Positions 9,067 through 18,500 of a stretch of DNA of 64,000 bases are shown one piece after another. A program made the translations under genes and the position numbers. Source of the stretch: Stenotrophomonas sp. ASS1 (GTDB taxonomy: Bacteria > Pseudomonadota > Gammaproteobacteria > Xanthomonadales > Xanthomonadaceae); NCBI RefSeq assembly GCF_004346925.1, contig NZ_CP031167.1:3430001-3494000 (forward strand), written 5' to 3'. Under the pieces are notes generated by a model. The model did not search any database. It was not told the origin of the DNA and worked only from the letters and a program-made list of their open reading frames with translations. How positions within the stretch are numbered: position 1 is the first letter of the stretch; every line of letters begins with the position of its first letter.

Positions 9067-10020
9067 TCAGCGACCTACCGGTGGTAGCGCCCCGGACTTG
9101 CCTCGAATTCCATCCCACAACCCCTTTAACATGAACCTCAACCGAACCCAGCGAGGGGCTAGGAACAAGCTGTTTCCCATCAACTTCAGCAGCAGCCGCG
9201 GCACATCCTGAGCAATCCAAATCCAAGGCGTATAGGCACGCCCATAGAGCAGGACCCGATTGCGCATGATGTAGTAGAGCCGGAAGGGCTTGTGCACAAT
9301 CACACCGTCGGGTTTTGCGCGTGAAGGCAGTAGTTCCTCGCCGATGCTGTGGGTCATCTGCGCATCGCAAATGCCGTACAGGGCATGGCCACTGCGCTTG
9401 GCGCGGAAGCACCAGTCCATGTCCAGATTGTCAATGAACAAGGATTCATCCATTGCGCCGATCTCCCGCAAGGCAGTCATTGGTATCAGCGAACCGGATG
9501 TAATGAGGAAATCACAAGAGATGCGCTGACCTGGCCCACCGCGCAGCTTGAAATTGAATGGGAATCCAAAGCGAACGAACGGAGCAAGCATGCCATTGCG
9601 CGAATCCCGAAACTGCGGGCCGACAGCCGCCACACTCTCATTCTGGGCCAATTCGACCAGTGCGTTTCCCAGCAGAACGACCATTCCCGGGGCCAGTATG
9701 CTGTCTTGGTCCATAAGCAACACATAGTCGAATTCCAGCGCCCGTGCACGCTCATAGGCTCGATTCAAGGCACTGCCAAGACCAACATTGATTGGTGAAG
9801 CAAAAACGCTTATCCCCTCTTGATCACCCAGCAGTTCAGCAACGTCAACAGCGCTGCTGCCATTGTCGAACACCACCAGATGCCCGACCTGCTGCAGCAC
9901 GCTGTCAACCACATTCCGCAGCAAGACGGGATTGGGCCTGTAGGTAACGATCACGGCGCAGACACGCTTGGTGTCGAAGACAGACCCGGAGTCGGGGTTC
10001 TGCAGAATCACTGGACTCAT
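9067..10020 (-). CDS. GT2 glycosyltransferase, rhamnosyltransferase-like
   Basis: The 317-residue protein begins with the GT-A fold motif VCAVIVTYRPNPVLLRNVV. It continues with VVFDNGSS and a metal-binding LLMDQDSI segment, the pattern of family 2 rhamnosyltransferases that build O-antigen or exopolysaccharide. A later FIDNLDMDWCFRAKRSG stretch matches the ED/DxxW acceptor region of these enzymes. Its ATG overlaps the stop of the upstream glycosyltransferase (ATGA at 10017-10020). Base composition is visibly less GC-rich than neighbouring genes, as often seen in transferred surface-polysaccharide genes. The substrate is not determinable here. Confidence 0.85.
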   Translation of the reverse strand: MSPVILQNPDSGSVFDTKRVCAVIVTYRPNPVLLRNVVDSVLQQVGHLVVFDNGSSAVDVAELLGDQEGISVFASPINVGLGSALNRAYERARALEFDYVLLMDQDSILAPGMVVLLGNALVELAQNESVAAVGPQFRDSRNGMLAPFVRFGFPFNFKLRGGPGQRISCDFLITSGSLIPMTALREIGAMDESLFIDNLDMDWCFRAKRSGHALYGICDAQMTHSIGEELLPSRAKPDGVIVHKPFRLYYIMRNRVLLYGRAYTPWIWIAQDVPRLLLKLMGNSLFLAPRWVRLRFMLKGLWDGIRGKSGALPPVGR

Positions 10021-11000
10021 GGCATCAGATCACTGGCTGCGGACCGCAAGCCATTTGAAAAGCGATGGTAGCGGCCACTGGCCACTTCCCTGAAGACCTG
10101 CAGCAAACGTGCGGACAACGACATAGCAAGTCCGGTACGTGCCTGTGCATGCTTCAGGCGCTGCTCGAGAATCTCGGTCTGCACAGCATCAAGCAGCGGC
10201 CGTCCCTGCTGCGCGCGCAACTGCAAAGCGTAGAGGCGCTGCAATGCCGCCACCAGATAGTTGCGACGTACCACGGCACTTCTCAATGCACGTTCAAGCA
10301 CACCCCGCCTTTGCGCCCCCACCTGGTTCCTGTCGTGCTGACGGTAATCGGTGGTGATGGCCTCAATACAGTCCAGTCCACCGCTGGCTGCTGCCACCAT
10401 CGCCAACCATTCGTCGTGGATCCAGCCATCAGCCACTGGCAGCGCCTCGGCGATGAGATCGCGGCGCAGCGCTGTGACCGCACCGGTTACGATGTTCCGG
10501 CCGAGGAGGACTTCAAATCCTTCACCGCAATGCTCACGTTCGATGTCCCGGCGACCAATTGCCAAGGCCTGAAACAAGGTCGCCTGCAGAGGGACACCGT
10601 CACCGTCGACCAACTGCGCATTGCTGTGCAGGAGCCGCAAACCTGGACGCGCATCGAAGATCCTCAGGAAGGTCTCGATCTTGTCCTCGCGCCAGAGGTC
10701 ATCCTGGTCGCACAGGAATACGATGTCGCCGCAGCACTGCGACAATGCGCTTTCGAAATTGCGGACGTATCCGACGTTCTGCTGCTGCTGTCTGAGCACC
10801 ACTTCGATACCCCTCGCACGCAAGTTCGCCACCTCCTGTTCGAGAACACCCCATGTACCATCAGCTGAGGCGTCGTCGACTATCACTACTTGCGTAGGCA
10901 GTACGGTCTGGGCACCGATGGTGCGCAGCTGGGCGGCAATGTAGCGCTCCCCCTGCCAGGTACATAAAGCAACAGAGACGGTGGTTGTGACGCTGGGCAT
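10017..11000 (-). CDS. GT2 glycosyltransferase
   Basis: The 327-residue protein has the family 2 signature VSVALCTWQGERYIAAQLRTI, VVIVDDASADGT and the DxD-type IVFLCDQDDLW. This marks a sugar-nucleotide-dependent inverting transferase, probably for lipopolysaccharide or exopolysaccharide. I start it at the ATG at 11000 (MPSVTTTVSV) because the longer frame adds a Pro/Ala-rich leader. It is the first gene of a coupled pair with the downstream glycosyltransferase. No nucleotide-sugar synthesis genes or wzx/wzy lie nearby, so this is an isolated two-gene glycosylation module. Confidence 0.85.
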   Translation of the reverse strand: MPSVTTTVSVALCTWQGERYIAAQLRTIGAQTVLPTQVVIVDDASADGTWGVLEQEVANLRARGIEVVLRQQQQNVGYVRNFESALSQCCGDIVFLCDQDDLWREDKIETFLRIFDARPGLRLLHSNAQLVDGDGVPLQATLFQALAIGRRDIEREHCGEGFEVLLGRNIVTGAVTALRRDLIAEALPVADGWIHDEWLAMVAAASGGLDCIEAITTDYRQHDRNQVGAQRRGVLERALRSAVVRRNYLVAALQRLYALQLRAQQGRPLLDAVQTEILEQRLKHAQARTGLAMSLSARLLQVFREVASGRYHRFSNGLRSAASDLMP

Positions 11001-11068
11001 GTTCACAGGAGCGGCCGGAGCGGGTGGACTATACCCCACCCGCCCGCTCTACACGAATCGCAACAACT

Positions 11069-12640
11069 TCAGCGTCTCTGCGATTCACCGCCTGCCCGGC
11101 GCAGGCGGTCTTCGAACGCCGGCAGCTCGGCCAGGTCCGGTTGCAGCAACCGGGCCTGTTCGGCGGCGTGTGCCGCGAAAGCCAGATCGCCGTTGCCGAG
11201 CCGTTCGCTGCCGATCGCCAGCCAGCGCTGGGCCAGGCGCAGGCGTGCCGAGGGAAGCCCGGCCGCGGTCGGCGATAGAGTCTGCCACGCCTGCAGGCAG
11301 GCACCGGCCGCCTGCACGCGATTCTGCCGCAGGTTGTCGTCGAAGCAGCGGCGACTGGCGGGCAGCAGCCGCGCTGCGGCAGCCTTCACCCGTGCATCGC
11401 GTGGCGCCAGTGACTGCGCTTCGCGCAACGCGTCGAACGCACTGTGCCCGGGGGGGCTGATCCATTGCCCGGCACGTTCGGCGCGCTCGATCCTGCGCAG
11501 GTGGTCGCGCAGTTGGCGCTCGCGCTGCGTGTTGCTGACCGCCGGCTGCTGCAGCGCCTTCTGCGCCTGTTGGGCGCGCTGCAGGCGTTGCGCGAGCTGC
11601 TGTTGCGCCGCCGGCGAAGCACCCAGTTCCGCTGCCAGTGCGGCATCGGCCTGCGCCGCTTCGAACTGGAAATCGTCGGCCTGCTTCTGGCTGCGTGCCA
11701 GCACCGCCTGCAAGGTCTGTTCGCGGCCGCGCTGGGCACTGGAATCATCAACCGCCACTGCCAGCACGGCGAGGAATCCCTTCGCTGCGGATTCCAGCTG
11801 CCGACGCTGCAAGGCGCGCTGGGCCTGGCGCAGGCGCTGGTCGACGGCCTGTGCCAATGCTTCCTGGCTGGCGGGCAGATCGGCGTGGCCGGCATCGAAC
11901 TGGCGCGCACGATGCAGTATCGCGGCTGCCTCGGCCAGCTCGCCGCGTCCGGCCAGGATGCGGGCCTGCTGCAGCAGATCGCTCAGTGCGTCCTCGCGAC
12001 CTTCCAGCGCCGGCAGATTGTCCGGCTGCAGTACCAGGATGCGCTGGAACAGGGGCAGCGCGCTGCTGTCACCGTCGTCCAGCCGGCCCGCTGCAAAGGC
12101 GTTGCGCGCCTGCGCCAGCAGTGCACCGATGCCGGCGCCTGCGCTGCGCCGGGCCTGCAGCTGGCGTGCCACGGCGTCCGCATCGCCCTGCGGCACCTGC
12201 AGTTCCCGGGCCAGTGCCAGCGCCTGCGCGCTGCCTTCGAGGTCGTTGGCCTGCAGTTTTTCGCTGGCCTGCTGCAGGGCCGCGGCGCCGGTACGGGCCA
12301 GCCCCTCACGGGCCTGCGGACGATCACCATCCAGCGCCAGCACGGCCTGGTAGCGCTCACGCGCACCACTGCCATCGGCGGCACTCAGCCGACCGGCCGC
12401 CAGTGCGCGATCGCCTTCGGCCAGCAACTGTTCAATCTGAGGCTCATCCCAGAACCAGTCGGCCAGCGGCTTGCGCAGCAGCACCAGCAGCACGAACACC
12501 GCCAGCGCGGCGACCAACGCCCAGCGCCACACCCGGCGCGCGTGACGTGCCTGCAGCCACCACCAACGGCCTTCGCGGCGGACGCGGTCCAGCGCAGGAT
12601 GTTCAGCGCCATGCGGGCGATGCGGAGGCTCGCGTTCCAT
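11069..12640 (-). CDS. TPR-rich single-pass membrane protein, function unknown
   Basis: This 523-residue protein has a basic N-terminus, one membrane helix (about residues 38-56, WALVAALAVFVLLVLL) and a long Ala/Gln/Leu-rich helical domain. The domain shows degenerate tetratricopeptide units such as LLAEGDRALAAGRLSA, ARERYQAVLALDGDRPQAREGLA and ALPLFQRILVLQPDNLPAL. The topology puts the repeats in the periplasm. Such proteins usually scaffold protein contacts. It lies 30 bases downstream of relA on the same strand but nothing ties it to the stringent response. I do not recognise a named family. Confidence 0.8.
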   Translation of the reverse strand: MEREPPHRPHGAEHPALDRVRREGRWWWLQARHARRVWRWALVAALAVFVLLVLLRKPLADWFWDEPQIEQLLAEGDRALAAGRLSAADGSGARERYQAVLALDGDRPQAREGLARTGAAALQQASEKLQANDLEGSAQALALARELQVPQGDADAVARQLQARRSAGAGIGALLAQARNAFAAGRLDDGDSSALPLFQRILVLQPDNLPALEGREDALSDLLQQARILAGRGELAEAAAILHRARQFDAGHADLPASQEALAQAVDQRLRQAQRALQRRQLESAAKGFLAVLAVAVDDSSAQRGREQTLQAVLARSQKQADDFQFEAAQADAALAAELGASPAAQQQLAQRLQRAQQAQKALQQPAVSNTQRERQLRDHLRRIERAERAGQWISPPGHSAFDALREAQSLAPRDARVKAAAARLLPASRRCFDDNLRQNRVQAAGACLQAWQTLSPTAAGLPSARLRLAQRWLAIGSERLGNGDLAFAAHAAEQARLLQPDLAELPAFEDRLRRAGGESQRR

Positions 12641-12670
12641 GCGTGCAGGGTAGCCGGGGCAGCGTGAAGC

Positions 12671-14827
12671 TCAGCCGAGGCGACGCGCCTCGCTCACGCC
12701 GGGCAGCGCATCCAGCTTGCCCAGCAGGGTCGACAGCTGGCCGTAGTCGCTCACCTTCAGGCGCAGGCGCAGGTGGGCACGGCCACTGTTGCGCACGTTG
12801 TCACTGTGGATGTCGAGCACGTAGGCGTCTTCCTGGGCGATCAGGTTGGTGATGTCCTTCAGCAGCCAGCGGCGGTCGACTGCAGTGACCACCACGTCCA
12901 CTTCGTAGCCGCCACCGGCCTGGCCCCACTCCACAGGCAGGATGCGCTGCGGGCTGGTGGCTGCCAGCCGGGCCAGCGCGGCACAGTCTGCACGATGCAC
13001 GGTGACACCCCGGCTACGGGTCAGGTAGCCGACGATCGGTTCACCGGCCACTGGCTGGCAGCAACGCGCCAGCTGCACCAGCAGGTTGCCCACGCCCTGC
13101 ACGGTGAACTTGGACTTGCCCAGGTTCTCGCGGCGCGCGGTCGGCCGCGGCAGGGCTGGCGCGGGCGCCGGCTGGCTCGCTGCACGCTCGGCTTCCAGCA
13201 GGGTACGACTGACCTGGTTCGGGCCGGTGTCACCCAGCGCCACCTGGATGTAGAGGTCGTCAACGCTGTCGGCATGGAACTTCTTCGCCGCCACCGCCAG
13301 ATCAGAATGCTGCAGGCCCAGACGCTTCAGCTCGCGCTCGAGCAGTTCGCGCCCGGCCTGCACGTTGCGCGCGCGGTCCAGCTTGTGGAACCAGCTGCGT
13401 ACTTTTTCGCGCGAGCGGTTGCTGGCCAGGAAGCCGTTGGCCGGCATCAGCCAGTCGCGGCGCGGATCGGCCTCCTTGCCGGTCAGGATCTCGACGCGGT
13501 CGCCGCTGCGCAGGCGGTAGGTCAGCGGCACGATACGGCCATTGACCTTCGCACCACGGCAGCGGTGGCCCACCATCGTATGCACCTGGTAGGCGAAATC
13601 GAGCGGCGTGGCGCCCTGCGGCAGGTCCAGCACCTCGTCCTTCGGGCTCAGTGCATAGACCCGGTCCTCGGTCAGCTCGGCATCGAGCGCCCCGGCCAGT
13701 TCATTGCCCTGCCCGTCCTGCGCCTGCTCCAGCAGCTGGCGCATCCAGGTGATCTTGCGGTCGAAGGACTTCTCCGCGCCCTTGCCGCCTTCCTTGTACT
13801 TCCAGTGCGCGGCCACGCCCAGCTCGGCCTGCGAATGCATCTCGTGGGTACGAATCTGCACTTCGATGGTGCGCCCTTCCGGGCCGACCACGGCGGTATG
13901 CAACGAGCGATAGTCGTTGGCCTTGGGCCGGGCGATGTAGTCGTCGAACTCGCTGGGCACCGGCGCCCACAGTGCATGCACCACGCCCAGCGCGGCGTAG
14001 CAGGCGGCGACATCGTCGACCATGACGCGCACCGCACGGATGTCGTACAGCTGGTCGAACGCCAGCCGCTTCTTCTGCATCTTCCGCCAGATGCTGTAGA
14101 TGTGCTTCGGGCGGCCACTGACCTCGGCCTTGATGCCCTGCGCGACCAGTTCGCGCGACAGCACCTTCTTGACGTTCTCGACGTAACGCTCGCGGGCGAT
14201 GCGGGTTTCGTCCACCTCCCGCGCAATGCGCCGGTAGGTCTCCTGTTCCAGGTGGCGGAACGCCAGGTCCTCCAGCTCCCACTTCAGCTGCCAGATGCCC
14301 AGACGGTTGGCCAACGGCGCATGGATGTCGCGGGTCAGCTGCGCCAGCGCGCGGCGTTGCTCGTCGTCCAGCTTGTCGGCCGCGCGCATGCGCGCCAGCT
14401 GCCGCGCCAGCAGGATGGGCACCACGCGCAGGTCACGGATGATCGCCAGCAGCAGGCGGCGCAGGCCCTCGCTGTTGCGCCCGGCCTCGCGGCCGGCGTG
14501 CAGCGCCCACACCGGATCGGCCGCATCCTGGCCATCCAGCAGGCCGATCACTGCGGCCTTGTGGTTGCCCAGCGGCAGTTGCTCCAGGCTGGCGCGCAGG
14601 CCGGGCAGATCGAACAGCAGGGCCGCGACCACCGCGCCTTCGTCGGCCGAGAGCATCGCCAGTGCGTCGAGGGTGTCGCCCAGCACCGACCAGCTGGCGC
14701 GCATCTGATGGTCGCAGTCCGGCGCTTCCCAGTGCCCGCGCAGGGCCTGGCGCAGCGGAGCAGGCAGCACGGCTGCCGAGGGGCGGTTCAACAAGGCATC
14801 CAGGCCGGGGACGGAAGCGCGGTTCAC
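12671..14827 (-). CDS. relA: (p)ppGpp synthetase RelA
   Basis: This 718-residue Rel family enzyme makes the stringent-response alarmones on stalled ribosomes. The N-terminal hydrolase region is degenerate: the HDxxED metal motif is replaced by LLFDLPGLRASLE. It should therefore be synthetase-only. The synthetase core shows FDQLYDIRAVRVMVDD and KANDYRSLHTAVVGPEG. A TGS domain (VYALSPKDEVLDLPQGATPL), zinc-finger-like region (LVQLARCCQPVAGEP, HRADC) and C-terminal ACT domain follow. Start is GTG at 14827. A bifunctional SpoT must be encoded elsewhere. Confidence 0.94.
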   Translation of the reverse strand: MNRASVPGLDALLNRPSAAVLPAPLRQALRGHWEAPDCDHQMRASWSVLGDTLDALAMLSADEGAVVAALLFDLPGLRASLEQLPLGNHKAAVIGLLDGQDAADPVWALHAGREAGRNSEGLRRLLLAIIRDLRVVPILLARQLARMRAADKLDDEQRRALAQLTRDIHAPLANRLGIWQLKWELEDLAFRHLEQETYRRIAREVDETRIARERYVENVKKVLSRELVAQGIKAEVSGRPKHIYSIWRKMQKKRLAFDQLYDIRAVRVMVDDVAACYAALGVVHALWAPVPSEFDDYIARPKANDYRSLHTAVVGPEGRTIEVQIRTHEMHSQAELGVAAHWKYKEGGKGAEKSFDRKITWMRQLLEQAQDGQGNELAGALDAELTEDRVYALSPKDEVLDLPQGATPLDFAYQVHTMVGHRCRGAKVNGRIVPLTYRLRSGDRVEILTGKEADPRRDWLMPANGFLASNRSREKVRSWFHKLDRARNVQAGRELLERELKRLGLQHSDLAVAAKKFHADSVDDLYIQVALGDTGPNQVSRTLLEAERAASQPAPAPALPRPTARRENLGKSKFTVQGVGNLLVQLARCCQPVAGEPIVGYLTRSRGVTVHRADCAALARLAATSPQRILPVEWGQAGGGYEVDVVVTAVDRRWLLKDITNLIAQEDAYVLDIHSDNVRNSGRAHLRLRLKVSDYGQLSTLLGKLDALPGVSEARRLG

Positions 14828-14957
14828 AGCATCGAGCAGGCAAGACAGAGGCCCCTACACTAGCGCCGGCGCCGTTCAGGGACAATCACCGCGGCCACCA
14901 TCACCCGGCATGAAGACATGCCGCTACACTCGCGGGCAAACCCAGGAGAGTCCCGAC

Positions 14958-15494
14958 ATGTCCTCGATCGTCCCGCGTTTCCGCCTACGGCTGCTGGCCT
15001 GTGCCGCACTGTTGCTGTCCCTGTCGGCGCCTGCGCTGGCCCAGCGCGTGGTGGAGGGTGACCTGCAGCAGCAGATGTCACCGGCCGAGTTCAAGGCGGC
15101 CGGCCTGGACAAGCTCAACGCGCAGGAACTGGCCACGCTGAACCGCTGGCTGCAGGGCAAGGTCGAAGCGGCCACCACCCAGGCGGTTGCGGCCGTACGG
15201 GAAACGGCGCGCGAGGAAGGCCGTCAGGAAGTGATCGTGAAGAATCGCGGCTTCTTCGATTTCGGCAGCAGCGAGCCGATCACCGGCGTGCTGCAGGGCG
15301 AGTTCCGCGGCTTCGGCAAGGGCCGCGTCTACGTGCTGGACAACGGCCAGGAATGGGAGCAGACCGATGCAAGCACCCTGGCCGGTGTGCGCAAGCAGTC
15401 CCCCGCCGTCAGCATCAAGCCCGGTGTGATGGGCGTGTGGTACCTGAAGGTCGACGGCGTGAACACCCAGCCGAAGGTGCGCCGAACCAAGTAA
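14958..15494 (+). CDS. Secreted periplasmic protein, function unknown
   Basis: The 178-residue precursor has a clear Sec signal peptide (RLRLLACAALLLSLSAPALA) followed by QRVVEGDLQQQMSPAEFKAAGLDKL. The middle is a helical stretch (LQGKVEAATTQAVAAVRETAREEGRQ). The C-terminal half is beta-rich with RGFFDFGSSEPITGVLQGEF and a GVWYLKVDGV end. The ATG at 14958 is preferred because an AGGAG site lies at 14945-14949 and the signal peptide starts there. Similar proteins are common in Xanthomonadaceae, but I know of no assigned role. A strong hairpin separates it from convergent hrpA. Confidence 0.8.
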   Translation: MSSIVPRFRLRLLACAALLLSLSAPALAQRVVEGDLQQQMSPAEFKAAGLDKLNAQELATLNRWLQGKVEAATTQAVAAVRETAREEGRQEVIVKNRGFFDFGSSEPITGVLQGEFRGFGKGRVYVLDNGQEWEQTDASTLAGVRKQSPAVSIKPGVMGVWYLKVDGVNTQPKVRRTK

Positions 15495-15503
15495 CGCCGT
15501 GAC

Positions 15504-15543
15504 GTTGCTGCAGAGCCGAGCGAGGGCTCGGCTCTGCAGCAAC
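15504..15543. terminator. Bidirectional hairpin between convergent genes
   Basis: Perfect 18-bp arms (15504-15521 and 15526-15543) enclose a GAGG loop between convergent stops at 15494 and 15548. The arms contain GAGCCGAGC/GCTCGGCTC, the SMAG-type stem. There is no long T-run, so it may be a recruited repeat rather than a canonical terminator. Confidence 0.65.
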
Positions 15544-15547
15544 GACG

Positions 15548-18500
15548 TCACGCCTGGCGCAATGCGGTCACCCGCTGCGCCAGCTTCTTCGCAGAGATGC
15601 CGGTGCGCGCACCCAGCTCCTGCGCGAACAGCGATACGCGCAGCTCTTCCAGGTCCCAGCGCAGGGCCTGCCATTGCGGGCGCTCGCGCAGTCCCTGCTG
15701 CTCCCCCACGTCCAGCGCTTCCAGGAATGGGTGCAGTTCCAGCATGCGCGCCTGGTCACGCGGCGGATCACGCTTGGCGCGCTCGGTGCGCAGAATCATG
15801 GCCTTCAGATAGCGCGGGTACTGTGCCAGCGCGTCGGCCGGCGTGTCACGCAGGAAGCCGGGATGGATCAGCCCGACAAGCTGCGCTTCCATGTCGTCCA
15901 GATTGCCGCGCGCCCAACCCATCAACGGTGCTTCCAGCATCGGCTTCAGTTCCGCCACCAGCGCCAGGATGGTTTCGGCCAGCTTCAGCCGCGACATGGC
16001 CTCGCCGAACAGCGCCTTGGCCGCATGCTCACGACGCTGCTCGAAGGCTGCCGCATCGCGGATGTCTTCCAGCCCCTCGGCCAGCACCGCGTTCATCGCC
16101 GCATCGACCAGGTCACCACGCAGGCGCTCCTGCGACTCGATCGCCGCATACAACAGGCCGGTCTTGGCACCGACCGGCAGCTGCTTGCGTGCCTGCTTCA
16201 CCTTCTCGGCCAGGGCAATCTCCAGCAGACGGCGCACGCCCAGCGGATGGGCCTCCAGCGCCTGCTGGCGATCGGCGAAGATGCGCAGCGCCACGCTGTC
16301 GCCCTCGTCCAGCAGCGCCGGATAAGCCGGCACGCCCGCTTCACCGGGTACCTGCAGCGGAATCGGCGTGGCCGGGAACGTGCGAAGGCCATCGGCGGCC
16401 ATCTCGCGCCCAGCGCGTGCAGCGAACGCATCGCCGGCACGACCACCGAATTTCGCGCGCAGTGCGTCCAGATCGCGCGAGGTCGCCAGCACCTTGCCCT
16501 GCTCGTCGCGCAGCCGCAGGTTCATGTGCAGGTGCGGTTCGATCGAACCAGGCTCGAAATCGAGCGCGGTCACCGTTGCGCCGGTCGCACGTGACAGGAA
16601 GCGCGCCAGTTCGCCGGTAATGGCATCGGCGCTGGGCTGCGGGAACGCCTCGTAGAACGCGCGGCCGAAGTCCGGTGCCGGCACGTAGTTGCGGCGCATC
16701 GCCTTGGGCAGGCTGCGGATCAGTGCCGAGGCCTTGTCGGCGACGAAACCCGGCGCCAGCCAGCCCAGTTGCACCGGGTCCAGTGCGTTGAGCAGGTGCA
16801 GCGGTACGTCCAGGGTCACGCCATCGTCGTCGGCACCCGGTTCGAAGCGGTAATGCAGCGGCAGGCGCGCCTGGCCCAGCGGCAGGTACTTCGGGTAACG
16901 CTCCTGTTCGCTGCCCTCACCCGGCAACAGATCGATCAGCGACCAGTGCAGGGTCTTGCGCTGTTCCGGTGCCAGCCCCTTCCACCAGGTATCCAGACCC
17001 GCCGCCGAATGGATCTGCGGCGGCACCCGGTCCAGGTACCAGCGCGCCTGCCAGTCCTCGTCGGCAACGATGCCAGCACGGCGCAGCTTGGCTTCTTCCT
17101 CGCGGGCGATCTCCAGCACTTTCTGGTTGTCGGCCACGAAGCTGGCGCGGGTGTTGATCTCACCGGTCACCAGTGCCTGGCGCACGAAGATGTCGTGCGC
17201 TTCGCCCGGCGCGATGCGACCGTAGTGCACCGGCTTCTTCGGCGCCAGCACCAGGCCGAACAGGCTGATCTGCTCGGAGGCCAGCACCTGGCCCTGCGCG
17301 CGCGACCAGTGCGGATCGAAGTGCTTGCGCAGCAGCAGGTGCGGCAGTTCGGCGATCACCCAGTCCGGCTCGATCGTCGCCAGGGTCATGCCCCACACCT
17401 TCTGCGTATCCAGCAGGTTGGCCACCAGCAGCCACGGCGGCGGCCGCTTGGACAGCGCCGAACCCGGGAACGGCAGGAAGCGGCGCTGGCGTGGCGCCTG
17501 GAAGTCACCCTTCTCGGTGCGGTGGCCGATCTGCGTCGGCAGGCCCGCCACCAGCGCCCGATGCAGTGTCTGGTACGCAGCGGCACGCACGCGTTCGCTG
17601 AAACCGCCGCCAACCGGTGACTGTTCCTTCTGCGCACGCACGGGCACTGGCGCCGGGGCCGCCTCGGCCTTGCCTTCGCGGGCCAGGCGCGCGGCACGGT
17701 GCAGCTGGCCACGGGTGGCCTTCACTGCAGCGGCGTCATCGCGCGCCGGAGCCGGTGCACTGCTGCCAGCCAGCAACGGCGCCATCGAGGCCTCGTTGGC
17801 CTCTTCCTTCCAGCCCAGTTCCTCGCACAGCAGGCGTAGCTGTCGATGCAGCTCGCGCCACTCGCGCATGCGCAGGAAGCCAAGGAAGTGGCGGCCGCAC
17901 CAGTCACGCAGCTTCGATTGGGTCAGGTCTTCATGGGCCTGCCGGTAGGCATCCCACAGGCGCAGTACACCGACGAACTCTGACCGCCCATCGGCGAACT
18001 GCGCATGCGCGCTGTCGGCCGCGCCACGCGCTTCGGGCGGGCGCTCGCGCGGGTCCTGGATGCCCAGGAACGAGGCGATCACCAGCATCGGCCGCAGGCA
18101 GCCGGCGGCCTGCGCGGCGACCAGCATGCGCGCCAGCTTCACGTCCACCGGCAGGCGTGCCATCTGCTTGCCGATGGTAGTCATGCGCCGCTCGGCGTCG
18201 ATCGCGCCCAGTTCGGTCAGCTGCTGCCAGCCATCGGCCACCGCGCGTTCGTCCGGCGCTTCCAGGAACGGGAACTCCTCGATGCGGCCCAGGCCCAGCT
18301 GCAGCATGCGCAGGATCACCCCGGCCAGGCTGGAGCGGCGGATTTCCGGATCGGTGAACTCGGGCCGCGCCTGGAAATCGGCTTCGGCGTACAGGCGGTA
18401 GCAGATACCTTCGGCGATACGTCCGCAGCGACCTTTGCGCTGGTTGGCGCTGGCCTGCGAGATCGGCTCGATGTGCAGGCGGTCCAGCTTGTTGCGCGGG

